Below are positions 1 to 8,356 of a stretch of DNA of 49,221 nt, one piece after another. Origin of the DNA: an uncultured Lachnospiraceae bacterium (lineage in GTDB: Bacteria; Bacillota; Clostridia; Lachnospirales; Lachnospiraceae); NCBI GenBank assembly GCA_947626915.1, contig CANQUA010000014.1, positions 1-49,221 of the forward strand, in the 5' to 3' direction. The notes below the pieces were generated by a model. The model was not told the origin of the DNA and ran no database searches. It saw nothing but the letters and a program-made list of their open reading frames with translations. Each line of letters starts with the position of its first letter. Position 1 is the first letter of the stretch. The position numbers were made by a program, and so were the translations under genes.

Positions 1-875
1 AGGCCGCTCTCGTTGTGCTTCAGCGCCTCGCGGGCGTAGGCACGGGCGCGCCCCAGGTCGCCGCGGCGGTATTCGCGCAGTTCCGGTCCCAGGGTGGGTT
101 CGGCCAGCCAGGGATTGTTCAGTTCCATGGCGTTGCGCAGGTGCTCCAGGTCCAGCAGCGCGTCGGCCCGGTCTGTGATCTGAGGCCGGACAATGGCCCG
201 GAAGGGCGTGCGGATGCGTCCCGTAAAGGAAAATAATCCGAAGCAGTCCCGCACGGTATAGCGCACGGCCCCGATGTCGTAGGCCCCGGCGTAGAGGCAG
301 ACAAGTTCCGGGGAAAACTCCAGCCTTTCTCCGGGTCCCAGAGAAAGGACGGCGCTGTCGTCGAAGCCTTTGACCAGACAGCGGTCTTTTTCCAGATGAA
401 GACGGAGGCGGACAATGGGGAACGGGCCTGCGTTTTCCAGAACCAGCGGAAACGGGACTCCTTCGCTTTTGGTCAGCAGATGCGCGGGCAGTCCCTGGTA
501 AAACTGGAACGCATGGCATACATAGAGCAGATAGACGGCGGCCGCGGCCGGAATCAGGAGCAGCGTGTAGACCGCGGCGTAGGGAAGCAGGCCGCCCCGG
601 AAGCTGAACCAGACCAGGGAAGCCGCCAGAGCCGCGATGTAGAGCAGAAGCCGCCGGCGGCGTTTCACGAAACGGGAGAATCGCCGGGGACGGGAGGTCC
701 GCCCGGCGCCGGCAGACTGGGAGCCGGATGGGCGCGCGGCTTTGGGTCCGGCGCTTTTTGAGAATGGTCTGCGTGGGGCCGGAGTCCTGCCGGGAAAGGA
801 GCCTGCGGCGGAAGCCTGAGCGCCGGAAGGGGGATCCCCCGGGGCGGGGGAGGAAAACGGATGGTATTTCTTCAT
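1..875 (-). CDS. DUF58-domain protein, 3' part beyond window
   Basis: Partial gene; about 291 codons are visible before the left edge. The start ATG at 875 has an AGGAG ribosome binding site 5 bases upstream and lies 18 bp after the MoxR stop, so the two are co-transcribed. The N-terminus is a Pro/Ser/Arg-rich tail of about 65 residues, then two adjacent hydrophobic segments (about residues 72-115), then a soluble domain ending in the DUF58-like core motif ELREYRRGDLGRA. The usual IHW after that motif is not seen here. MoxR-DUF58 pairs are known in many bacteria and are thought to act in assembly or maturation of envelope proteins; the exact role here is unknown. Confidence 0.75.
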   Translation of the reverse strand, partial: MKKYHPFSSPAPGDPPSGAQASAAGSFPGRTPAPRRPFSKSAGPKAARPSGSQSAGAGRTSRPRRFSRFVKRRRRLLLYIAALAASLVWFSFRGGLLPYAAVYTLLLIPAAAAVYLLYVCHAFQFYQGLPAHLLTKSEGVPFPLVLENAGPFPIVRLRLHLEKDRCLVKGFDDSAVLSLGPGERLEFSPELVCLYAGAYDIGAVRYTVRDCFGLFSFTGRIRTPFRAIVRPQITDRADALLDLEHLRNAMELNNPWLAEPTLGPELREYRRGDLGRARAYAREALKHNESG

Positions 876-893
876 AAGTTCTCCTGCAGCGCT

Positions 894-1832
894 TCAGCGG
901 CTGATGCGGGGAACCGGCACGGCGTTTACGGCCTTGTCCGCCACCTGCCTGCCGGTGTATCGGGTCATCCTGGCCTCCGCGGTCAGCACCAGACGGTGGG
1001 GCAGGACGACGGCGGCCATGGCAATGATGTCTTCGGGAATCACGTAATCTCTCCCGTCCAGGTACGCGCAGGCCTGGGAGGCGCGGAGCATGACCAGAAC
1101 GGACCTGGGGCTGGCTCCCCAGCGGGTCTCCGGCTGCCGCCTGGTTTCCTGGATAATGGCTGTGATATAACGGATCAGATCTTCGTGAACGGAAACGCGG
1201 GCCGTCTCTTCCTTCATCTGCAGCAGCTCTGCGGCGCCAAGCACCGGCTCCAGTGGCACGGAGAGGCTGCCGTCGAGAAAGCGGCGGGCCATTTCCACGG
1301 AATCCTGGTCGGATGGGTAGCCCACGGACAGCTTCATCATGAAACGGTCCAGCTGGGCCTCCGGCAGAGGATACGTCCCGATGGCGTCCATGGGATTTTC
1401 GGTGGCGATGACCATAAACGGTTCCGGTATGGGGAGAGAGACTCCGTCTACCGTGACCTGCCGTTCCTCCATGGCCTCCAGCAGGCTGGCCTGGGTCTTG
1501 GGAGAGGTGCGGTTGATCTCGTCGGCCAGGAAGATCTGGTGCATGACGGCTCCCCGGACCAGTTCGAACGTCCCGGAAGCGGCATTGTAAATGTTCATGC
1601 CTGTGACGTCGCCGGGCAGGGTGTCCGGAGTGAACTGGAGCCGGGCGAAGCTCAGATCCAGGGACGCGGCCAGGGCTTTGGCCAGAGTGGTCTTGCCGAC
1701 GCCGGGCACGTCTTCCAGGAGCACGTGTCCGCCAGCCAGCAGGGCGGTAATGATATGGTCTATGAGCTGGTCCTTGCCGACGATATGGCGGCGAAGGTTC
1801 TGCTTCAGCTCGTCCAGTTTTTCCCGATTCAT
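894..1832 (-). CDS. MoxR-family AAA+ ATPase
   Basis: 312-residue AAA+ ATPase of the MoxR/RavA group. Walker A is GVGKTTLAKAL near residue 48, Walker B is FLADEINR near residue 105, and the sensor region reads ATENP. The C-terminal lid has the family-typical SPRSVLVMLRASQA stretch. The chosen start (MNREKLDELKQ) has GGGAGG 8 bases upstream; a longer reading frame exists but lacks a ribosome binding site. MoxR proteins work as chaperone-like ATPases with DUF58/VWA partners, and the DUF58 gene follows directly. A good promoter lies about 100 bp upstream. Confidence 0.92.
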   Translation of the reverse strand: MNREKLDELKQNLRRHIVGKDQLIDHIITALLAGGHVLLEDVPGVGKTTLAKALAASLDLSFARLQFTPDTLPGDVTGMNIYNAASGTFELVRGAVMHQIFLADEINRTSPKTQASLLEAMEERQVTVDGVSLPIPEPFMVIATENPMDAIGTYPLPEAQLDRFMMKLSVGYPSDQDSVEMARRFLDGSLSVPLEPVLGAAELLQMKEETARVSVHEDLIRYITAIIQETRRQPETRWGASPRSVLVMLRASQACAYLDGRDYVIPEDIIAMAAVVLPHRLVLTAEARMTRYTGRQVADKAVNAVPVPRISR

Positions 1833-1933
1833 AAAATCCTCCCGATCCGTTGAAAGTTTGGCGGACCCGCCCGGCACAGCGGAAGAAAGGGCCGGGCAGA
1901 CAAAGCAGCGCTCCGCCGCCTCAGGATACGTCT

Positions 1934-1962
1934 ATTATACTATGAAACGGAAGGAATGTTAA
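1934..1962 (-). promoter_or_regulatory. Sigma-A-type promoter of the moxR operon
   Basis: On the minus strand: -35 TTAACA (1962-1957), a 17-bp spacer and -10 TATAAT (1939-1934). This predicts a leader of about 95 nt before the MoxR start at 1832. Confidence 0.7.
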
Positions 1963-2040
1963 GAAAAAATTGGAGGATTCCCGGTCCGGCCGGTTGGGCA
2001 GGCGGAAGGGAGAATACGCAGCCGCCTGTCGGTTCCCGGC

Positions 2041-3033
2041 CTACGGTTCCGCCTCTTCCTTTAAATACGCCCGCAGCTGCCGGATGCCCTGCTGCTGCGT
2101 GACGACGATTTTCTGCAGGACAGGGACCAGCGCGGGACAGACGGCAGAGCGGAGCGTATTGCCGCACATGAGAATCGCGCCCTCGTGATGGGGGATCATT
2201 TCCCGTATGAACGAGAGATTGAGATTGCCGGCAGGTTCGGCATAGGTCATTTGGGAGAACATGGTTTCCATGACCGGATTCAGACGCACCTGATAAAGGC
2301 AAAGCTGCCGGGGAGTGCTGTCTGCGCTGCTGCAGTCCGGCAGGATGCGCTCCAGCCTGGCGGTCTCCCCGGTCTGTTCCTCGATGATCTGCTCCGCAAT
2401 GGCCCGGAGCCGGGGATCATAACGGAAGCGCAGCAGATTCCGGCACATTTCGACGGCCGCCCGGCAGTGGGGGATCATCCGGACAATGAAGTTGTGCGAA
2501 ATGCTTTCCGTCAGTTCCGCGGATGTCATGTTCCGGATCATGTTGTAAAGAATGACGCGGTAGGCGCTTAAATATTCGCTGAGGTCGGAGGGCGCCTGGC
2601 TGGCGGTGTTCTGGACGGGCGTGCTGCAGCCGGCCGCCGTCCGGATACCGGTATACGGCAGGCCGGCAGCCCGGGAACTGTTGTCCTGCGGAGCGGCTGG
2701 CTGGGAAGGGGCGGCTTGCGGAGCGGTTATCTGAGAAGGAGCAGCTGTCGGAGCGGCTGGCTGTGAAGGAGCAGTTTGCGGAGTGGTTATTTGGGGAGCA
2801 GCTATCAGAGTGTCCGCCTGAGAAAGAACAGCTTGCGGAGCGGCTGGCTGTGAAGCGGCAGTTTGAGAAGCAGCTGCCTGAGAAGGAGCAGTTTGCGGAA
2901 CGGTCGTCCGGAAAGCGGCAGCTGTCAGAGCGTCCGTTTGGGACGCGGCCGGGGCATGGCCGGTCTGCGTGCGGTCATTTGGGGCAAAAAGGGGCCGGGG
3001 AGAGCCGGTGAGCTGGGAATGTGTCTGGGTCAT
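2041..3033 (-). CDS. DUF305-domain protein with Ala/Pro/Gln/Ser/Thr-rich linker
   Basis: 330 residues. Start ATG at 3033 has AGGAG about 7 bases upstream. Residues about 40-150 are low-complexity, built from short repeats such as TAPSQ, AAPQ and AASQ. The C-terminal half holds two related helical halves with the DUF305 signatures MIPHCRAAVEMC and MIPHHEGAILMC; the first has Cys where the second has the paired His. DUF305 proteins are four-helix proteins, some of which (CopM-type) bind copper through Met/His. It is transcribed divergently from the CsoR copper operon, which fits a metal-binding role (inference). No signal peptide is seen with this start, which is odd for an exported copper binder; a cytoplasmic or spore-associated role is also possible. 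Confidence 0.75.
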   Translation of the reverse strand: MTQTHSQLTGSPRPLFAPNDRTQTGHAPAASQTDALTAAAFRTTVPQTAPSQAAASQTAASQPAAPQAVLSQADTLIAAPQITTPQTAPSQPAAPTAAPSQITAPQAAPSQPAAPQDNSSRAAGLPYTGIRTAAGCSTPVQNTASQAPSDLSEYLSAYRVILYNMIRNMTSAELTESISHNFIVRMIPHCRAAVEMCRNLLRFRYDPRLRAIAEQIIEEQTGETARLERILPDCSSADSTPRQLCLYQVRLNPVMETMFSQMTYAEPAGNLNLSFIREMIPHHEGAILMCGNTLRSAVCPALVPVLQKIVVTQQQGIRQLRAYLKEEAEP

Positions 3034-3144
3034 AAAGTCTCCTTGGGGGCGCGGCCGTTCGGCAGCGTGTTTACAGATAGTATATGCCGGGAAAAGATGA
3101 GGGTGCCTGGCAGGCTTATTGAGAAAAAAAGATAAAAATAAGGG

Positions 3145-3173
3145 TTGCAATATACCCCCATAGGGTATATAAT
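3145..3173 (+). promoter_or_regulatory. Promoter with embedded CsoR-type operator
   Basis: -35 TTGCAA (3145-3150), 17-bp spacer and -10 TATAAT (3168-3173). The inverted repeat TATACCC-CCATA-GGGTATA (3151-3169) fills the spacer and runs into the -10. This matches the G/C-tract palindromes bound by CsoR repressors. Apo-CsoR bound here would block RNA polymerase; copper would relieve it. Confidence 0.82.
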
Positions 3174-3261
3174 AGCATCTGAAATCGAACGGAGGGTTCC
3201 CTGACGGATGCAGAGGGGATCCGCCGGAAGCGATGGAAGCGGCGGAAGGAGGTGCAGGCCT

Positions 3262-3564
3262 GTGGAAGAAACGAATTGCTGCTGCCATAAGACAAAGGAG
3301 CGTACCGAGAAGGAATATAAGGATCTGATCCACCGTTTAAACCGGATCGAGGGACAGGTGCGCGGCATTAAAGGGATGGTGGAAAAAGACGCCTATTGTA
3401 CCGATATACTGGTGCAGGTGGCCGCGGTGACCGCCGCCCTGAACAGTTTTAATAAGGTGCTTCTGGAGAATCACCTTCGGACCTGTGTGGTCAGGGATAT
3501 CCGGGAGGGGAAGGAAGAGACCCTGGATGAACTGGTGTCGACGCTGCACAAGCTGATGCGGTAG
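3262..3564 (+). CDS. csoR: CsoR-family copper-sensing repressor
   Basis: 100-residue all-helical metal-sensing repressor (DUF156 / CsoR-FrmR family). Start GTG at 3262 is chosen because AAGGAGGT ends 8 bases before it; upstream in-frame ATG at 3208 has no such site. Visible family features are HRLNRIEGQVRGIKGMV with the DNA-contacting Arg residues, the Cys of DAYCTDILVQ, and HLRTCV, giving the Cys-His-Cys Cu(I) site. An extra CCC-H cluster sits at the N-terminus. First gene of the copper operon, behind a promoter that contains its probable operator, so autoregulated. Confidence 0.92.
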   Translation: MEETNCCCHKTKERTEKEYKDLIHRLNRIEGQVRGIKGMVEKDAYCTDILVQVAAVTAALNSFNKVLLENHLRTCVVRDIREGKEETLDELVSTLHKLMR

Positions 3565-3662
3565 ACCCAGGAGACCATGTGCAGGCAGAGGCCGGCCCCG
3601 TTTCGTCAGAACGGAGAACGGGGGATTTTCGCGGCCGGATGCTGACAGAGGAGGGAGAGAAT

Positions 3663-4016
3663 ATGGGAAATCTGATCATTTTGGCGGTAGTTGCAGTGGG
3701 ATTGTTTTTTGCGGTCCGGGGCATGATAAAGCGGGGAAAGAACGGCTGCTGCGGCGGTTCCGTCCCGAAGGTGCCGGAGAAGAAGCTGGAAGGCGAAAAA
3801 ATCGGCGAGAAAATTGTGACCATCGAGGGAATGCATTGTGAGAACTGCAAAAACAGCGTGGAGAGGCAGCTGAACCGGATCGACGGCGCGGCGGCCAGGG
3901 TGAATCTGAAAAAGAAGATCGCGGTGGTTTCCATGAGCCGGATGGTGGAAGATGAGGAACTGATCCGGGCCGTGGAGCGGGCAGATTTTAAGGTAGTAAA
4001 GATCGAGACGGTCTGA
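3663..4016 (+). CDS. Membrane-anchored heavy-metal-associated (HMA) protein
   Basis: 117 residues. An N-terminal hydrophobic helix (about residues 3-19) is followed by a basic stretch, a CCGG motif, a Lys/Glu-rich linker and a C-terminal HMA domain with the Cu(I)-binding loop GMHCENC. The chosen ATG follows a GAGGGAGAG site; the frame stays open further upstream without good support. It lies between csoR and copA on the same strand and is probably a membrane-tethered copper chaperone handing Cu(I) to CopA (inference from domain and context). Similar one-helix HMA proteins occur beside copA in other Clostridia. Confidence 0.8.
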   Translation: MGNLIILAVVAVGLFFAVRGMIKRGKNGCCGGSVPKVPEKKLEGEKIGEKIVTIEGMHCENCKNSVERQLNRIDGAAARVNLKKKIAVVSMSRMVEDEELIRAVERADFKVVKIETV

Positions 4017-4141
4017 CTGAGTGGGCGGAATTTTGACCGGAGACGGGGCCGGGATGCGGGAAAGGCGCGTTCTGTTCCGCCCAAAACTCCGGGCATTCCA
4101 GACATAAAAAACAGATATCATGATTAAGGAGATGATTTTCA

Positions 4142-6769
4142 GTGCGGCAGTATATTGTGACCGGAATGAGCTGCGCCGCCTGCAGCGCCAGAGTGGAAAA
4201 AGCGGTTTCTAAGGTAGAAGGCGTGACCGCCTGTTCGGTGAGCCTGCTGACCAATTCCATGGGCGTGGAGGGAAGCGCGGAGCCGGAGGCCGTCATCCGG
4301 GCGGTGGAGGAAGCCGGCTACGGAGCCTCCCTGAAGGGAAGCGGCGGAGGCGGAGAAAGAGGACGCGCCGGGGCGGGAAGCGGGGGCTTTTCGGAGGCGG
4401 AGGAGATGCTGAAGGACCGGGAAACGCCGGTTCTTAAGCGGCGGCTGATCGTGTCCCTGGGCTTTCTGATCGTCCTGATGTATGTGTCCATGGGACATAT
4501 GATGTGGGGCTGGCCCCTGCCTGCGTTCTTTGCGGGCAATCATGTGGCGGCGGGACTTCTGCAGCTGCTTCTGACGGTCGCCGTCATGGTTATCAATCAG
4601 AAGTTTTTCATCAGCGGCTTCAAGAGCCTGTGGCATCGGGCCCCGAATATGGATACGCTGGTGGCCCTCGGCTCTTCCGCGGCCTTTGGCTACAGTACCT
4701 ACGCGCTGTTTGCGATGACAGGCGCCCAGGCGAGAATGGACATGGACGGCGTCATGGCGTATATGGACGAGTTTTATTTTGAGTCGGCGGCTATGATCCT
4801 GACGCTGATCACCGTCGGGAAAATGCTGGAGGCCCGTTCCAAGGGACGGACGACGGACGCTTTGAAGAGCCTGATGAAGCTGGCCCCGAAGACAGCCGTC
4901 ATTGAAAAGGACGGGAAGGAGACGGCGGTGTCCGTCGACCAGGTGCAGAAAGGCGATATTTTTGTGGTCCGCCCCGGCGAGAATATCCCGGTGGACGGCG
5001 TGGTCATAGACGGGGTCAGCGCGGTCAATGAATCGGCCCTGACCGGCGAGAGCATACCGGTGGACAAATCCGGCGGAGATCCGGTCTCCGCGGCGACGGT
5101 GAACCAGTCCGGCTTCCTGCGCTGCCGGGCGACCCGGGTAGGGGAGGATACGACCCTGTCCCAGATCATTCAGATGGTCAGCGACGCGGCCGCCACGAAA
5201 GCGCCGATTGCGAAGATCGCGGACCGGGTTTCGGGCGTTTTTGTGCCGGCGGTGATCACGGTGGCCGCGGTTACGACGCTGATCTGGCTGCTGGCAGGCG
5301 AAAGCGCGGGCTTTGCGTTGTCCATGGGCATTTCGGTGCTGGTCATCAGCTGTCCCTGCGCCCTGGGCCTGGCGACGCCGGTGGCGATCATGGTAGGCAA
5401 CGGCATGGGCGCCAAAAACGGCATCCTGTTTAAGACCGCGGCCTCCCTGGAAGAGACGGGGCGGACGGAGATCGTGGCGTTAGATAAGACGGGGACCATC
5501 ACCAGCGGGGAACCGAAGGTGACCGATCTGGCGCCGGCAAACGGCCTGACGGAGGAAGAACTGCTGAAACTGGCTTATACACTGGAACGGAAGAGCGAGC
5601 ATCCTCTGGCACGGGCGATCTTGAGCCTGGCGGAGGAGAAAGGGATCCGCGCGGAGGAGGCGGAGAAGTTCGCGGCCCTTCCCGGAAACGGCCTGACGGC
5701 AGAATCTGGCGGCGAGACGCTCTGCGGCGGGAACCTGGCCTTTATCGAGAAGCAGATTTCCGGCCGGATCCCGGCGTATCTGAAAGACCGGGCGGAGCAG
5801 CTGGCGGCCGGGGGCAAGACGCCTCTGTTTTTCAGCCGCGGCGGCGTGCCGGCCGGCATCATCGCGGTGGCGGACGTGATCAAGGAGGACAGTCCCCGGG
5901 CGGTCAGGGAACTGCAGAACATGGGAATCCGGGTGGTCATGCTCACCGGCGACAATGAGCGCACGGCCCAGGCCATCGGCAGGCAGGCGGGCGTGGACGA
6001 GGTGATCGCCGGCGTATTGCCGGACGGCAAAGAAAGCGTGATCCGGCGGCTGAAGGAGCAAGGGAAAGTGGCGATGGTCGGCGACGGCATCAACGACGCC
6101 CCGGCGCTTACGCGGGCGGACGTGGGCATCGCCATCGGAGCCGGCACGGACATCGCCATCGACGCGGCGGACGTGGTCCTGATGAAGAGCCGCCTGAGCG
6201 ATGTGCCTGCGGCGCTGCGCCTGAGCCGGGCGACGCTCCGGAATATTCACGAAAATCTCTTTTGGGCATTTTTTTATAACGTAATAGGTATTCCCCTGGC
6301 GGCCGGTTTGTGGTATCCTATATTTGGATTAAAGCTGAATCCCATGTTCGGGGCGGCGGCTATGAGCCTGTCCAGCTTCTGCGTCGTGACCAACGCATTG
6401 CGGCTGAATTTGTTTGACATGCACAGCGCGGCCAGAGACAGGAAGAGGCGGGCCGGGAGAAAGACCGGAGGACCGGCGCAGGGAAGCGTGACTTTTGAGA
6501 ATCCGGAAAACCTGAGCGATCAGGCTGATTCTATCAATAAAAGTAAGGAGGATATTACGATGACGAAGACCATGAAGATCGAGGGAATGATGTGCGGACA
6601 CTGCGAGGCCAGGGTGAAAAAGGCGCTGGAGGCGTTGGAGCAGGTCAGCGAGGCGGTTGTGAGCCATACGGAAGGAACCGCTGTGGTGACGCTTAAGGAA
6701 GCGGTGGACGATTCCGTTTTGAAGAAAGCGGTCGAGGATCAGGACTATACGGTCGTATCCGTAAGCTGA
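4142..6769 (+). CDS. copA: Copper-exporting P1B ATPase fused to C-terminal CopZ-like domain
   Basis: 875 residues. GTG start at 4142 with AAGGAG 10 bases upstream. Order: N-terminal HMA domain (GMSCAACS, residues 8-15), a Gly-rich linker, membrane helices, actuator motif TGES (about 300), the ion-binding CPC motif (about 404-406), the phosphorylation motif DKTGT (about 448), the SEHPLARA nucleotide-binding motif, GDGINDAP (about 647), last membrane helices, then a charged linker and a second HMA domain (GMMCGHCEA, about 816) at the C-terminus. P1B ATPases of this type pump Cu(I) out of the cytoplasm. The C-terminal HMA domain looks like a whole CopZ chaperone joined in frame; a ribosome binding site sits at the junction. 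Confidence 0.93.
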   Translation: MRQYIVTGMSCAACSARVEKAVSKVEGVTACSVSLLTNSMGVEGSAEPEAVIRAVEEAGYGASLKGSGGGGERGRAGAGSGGFSEAEEMLKDRETPVLKRRLIVSLGFLIVLMYVSMGHMMWGWPLPAFFAGNHVAAGLLQLLLTVAVMVINQKFFISGFKSLWHRAPNMDTLVALGSSAAFGYSTYALFAMTGAQARMDMDGVMAYMDEFYFESAAMILTLITVGKMLEARSKGRTTDALKSLMKLAPKTAVIEKDGKETAVSVDQVQKGDIFVVRPGENIPVDGVVIDGVSAVNESALTGESIPVDKSGGDPVSAATVNQSGFLRCRATRVGEDTTLSQIIQMVSDAAATKAPIAKIADRVSGVFVPAVITVAAVTTLIWLLAGESAGFALSMGISVLVISCPCALGLATPVAIMVGNGMGAKNGILFKTAASLEETGRTEIVALDKTGTITSGEPKVTDLAPANGLTEEELLKLAYTLERKSEHPLARAILSLAEEKGIRAEEAEKFAALPGNGLTAESGGETLCGGNLAFIEKQISGRIPAYLKDRAEQLAAGGKTPLFFSRGGVPAGIIAVADVIKEDSPRAVRELQNMGIRVVMLTGDNERTAQAIGRQAGVDEVIAGVLPDGKESVIRRLKEQGKVAMVGDGINDAPALTRADVGIAIGAGTDIAIDAADVVLMKSRLSDVPAALRLSRATLRNIHENLFWAFFYNVIGIPLAAGLWYPIFGLKLNPMFGAAAMSLSSFCVVTNALRLNLFDMHSAARDRKRRAGRKTGGPAQGSVTFENPENLSDQADSINKSKEDITMTKTMKIEGMMCGHCEARVKKALEALEQVSEAVVSHTEGTAVVTLKEAVDDSVLKKAVEDQDYTVVSVS
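6560..6769 (+). CDS. Possible internally initiated CopZ-like copper chaperone
   Basis: Inside the copA frame, TAAGGAGG (6544-6551) lies 8 bases before an ATG at 6560. Initiation there would make a free 69-residue HMA protein starting [15 protein letters not shown], the size and form of CopZ. Seen directly: the site, the start and the intact domain. Inferred: that it is used. Since there is no stop codon between the ATPase and this domain, both a fused and a free form could be made from one mRNA. Confidence 0.5.
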   Translation: MTKTMKIEGMMCGHCEARVKKALEALEQVSEAVVSHTEGTAVVTLKEAVDDSVLKKAVEDQDYTVVSVS

Positions 6770-6988
6770 CCGGATACAAAACACGGTAAAACAGAGGATC
6801 CGCAGGAGGGCGCACCCGTTCCCGGCGCAGTTTGAACGCCGGGGGAGGGACGCCTGTTTGCGGTTTTTCAGGAAGCGCGCCGGAAGGGCGGCTTGGGCGT
6901 CTGGAAGCGGAAAACGCGAAGCGGCCCGGCACGGCGCGGGCAGACGGGAGGGACGGCTGAGAAACGGCGCCGTCCGGAAAGCAGACAG

Positions 6989-7423
6989 ATGGAGACGATT
7001 CGGATCAAATATTTTTCAGACAAGATCACGCCTCTGGCCTATGTTCCCGGGAAATCCGACTGGATCGATCTGCGGGCGGCGGAGGACGTGGAAATGAAGG
7101 CCGGGGAATTCAGGCTGATTCCCCTGGGCGTCGCGATGCAGCTGCCGAAAGGCTACGAGGCCCATGTGGTGCCGCGCAGCTCCACATTCCGCAGCTTTGG
7201 TATCCTGCAGACCAATCATTTCGGGATCATCGACGAGTCCTACTGCGGCGATGACGATCAGTGGTATTTTCCGGCCTACGCGGTGCGGGATACCCGGATC
7301 TGCCGCAACGACCGGATCTGCCAGTTCCGCATTATGGAACATCAGCCGGCGATCCGTTTTGAAGCGACGGAGCATCTGGAGGGAGAAAACCGCGGCGGGT
7401 TCGGAAGTACCGGGATACGGTAA
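6989..7423 (+). CDS. dut: dUTP diphosphatase (dUTPase)
   Basis: 144 residues, usual length for trimeric dUTPase. Motifs in order: [11 protein letters not shown] (motif 1), PRSST (motif 2), [10 protein letters not shown] (motif 3 with the catalytic Asp), a motif-4 region NDRICQFRI, and the C-terminal RGGFGSTG arm (motif 5). It hydrolyses dUTP to dUMP and pyrophosphate, keeping uracil out of DNA and feeding dTMP synthesis. The start ATG has only a weak GGAAAG site; the frame is open upstream but that part is Arg/Gly-rich and unlike the family. Confidence 0.9.
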   Translation: METIRIKYFSDKITPLAYVPGKSDWIDLRAAEDVEMKAGEFRLIPLGVAMQLPKGYEAHVVPRSSTFRSFGILQTNHFGIIDESYCGDDDQWYFPAYAVRDTRICRNDRICQFRIMEHQPAIRFEATEHLEGENRGGFGSTGIR

Positions 7424-7449
7424 AAAGAGATGAGAGAGGAAATATTTTC

Positions 7450-8247
7450 ATGAGGCAGAAAGCGTGCGGGCGGAAACGGGACAGGCGGGCGGCATCGGCA
7501 TTTTTGCTGTGGGTGACGGCGGCCTGTGTGCTGACCGGCTGCGGTTCGAAGGAAAAATATGAGCTGCGGGAGACCGCGATTCAGCAGATAGAGGCGGGCG
7601 ATTATGAGGGAGCCATTGCGAGTCTGGACGATGCGCTGGCTCATTCTGACGGCGGCGTGGGAGAATTTGAGCTGGATGTGCTGAAATACCGGGCGGAGGC
7701 CGAGTACCGGGCCGGGGATTACGCGGCGGCCGCGGATACCTACGATGTGCTGCGCCAGGTAGACGGGGAGAAGCAGGAATATATCAGCCGGCTCTGCGGA
7801 ATGTATATTCTGGCGGAGGATACGGACCGGGCCCTGGAGTATTATCAGAAACTGTATGAAATGGACGCGGACGGCCCGGATACGGCGGCGGCCCTGGCGG
7901 CGGTGGGGTCCCTGCTGGAAAAGGAGGGACGCCCGGACGATGCCCTGGAGCTTTTCCAAACGGCGCTGAACGACGGGGTCCGCAACGGAGTCGTCCTGAA
8001 CCGGCTGGCTTTGCAGGCAATGGAGGAGGAGCGGTACGACGACGCCCTCGTTTACATAGAGGACGGCCTGACCCTCGGAGATGAGGGCCGGGGCTCGCTT
8101 TTGCTCAATCAGGCCGTGATCTATGAGCAGCGGCTGGATTTTGAAAAGGCGCAGGAGATCCTGGAGACCTATGTGCGGGAGTTCGGTTCCACGGAAGAAG
8201 TGGACACGGAGCTGGCTTTCCTGCGCAGCAGGACGGCGGCGGAGTGA
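7450..8247 (+). CDS. TPR-repeat lipoprotein
   Basis: 265 residues. A basic N-terminus, a hydrophobic stretch and the lipobox LTGC (Cys31) mark a lipoprotein signal peptide. The mature part is helical repeats of TPR type: ETAIQQIEAGDYEGAIASL, AEAEYRAGDYAAAADTY, and later copies ending with RLDFEKAQEILE. ATG start with GAGGAAA about 8 bases upstream. TPR proteins are scaffolds; no catalytic motif is present and the partner is unknown. It starts 26 bp after dut and precedes hflX by about 110 bp, so the three may share a transcript. Confidence 0.8.
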   Translation: MRQKACGRKRDRRAASAFLLWVTAACVLTGCGSKEKYELRETAIQQIEAGDYEGAIASLDDALAHSDGGVGEFELDVLKYRAEAEYRAGDYAAAADTYDVLRQVDGEKQEYISRLCGMYILAEDTDRALEYYQKLYEMDADGPDTAAALAAVGSLLEKEGRPDDALELFQTALNDGVRNGVVLNRLALQAMEEERYDDALVYIEDGLTLGDEGRGSLLLNQAVIYEQRLDFEKAQEILETYVREFGSTEEVDTELAFLRSRTAAE

Positions 8248-8356
8248 CGGCAAAAAGCGCTCCGTTTCCCGGCCGGAGAGTGCGGCGCGGGGCGGGCGGC
8301 GCAGGCTTTTTCTGCCGGACAGTTATCCTGGAAGTTAGAAGATTGGGAGAAGGACA

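Noticed and set aside
3034-3333. Longer start for the DUF305 protein giving a hydrophobic, signal-like N-terminus
   Set aside because: It would overlap csoR and its promoter, has no ribosome binding site, and the ATG at 3033 has a good AGGAG.
6755-6777. Small hairpin over the copA stop (GTATCCG / CGGATAC) as terminator
   Set aside because: Only a 7-bp stem with no T run; too weak to call.
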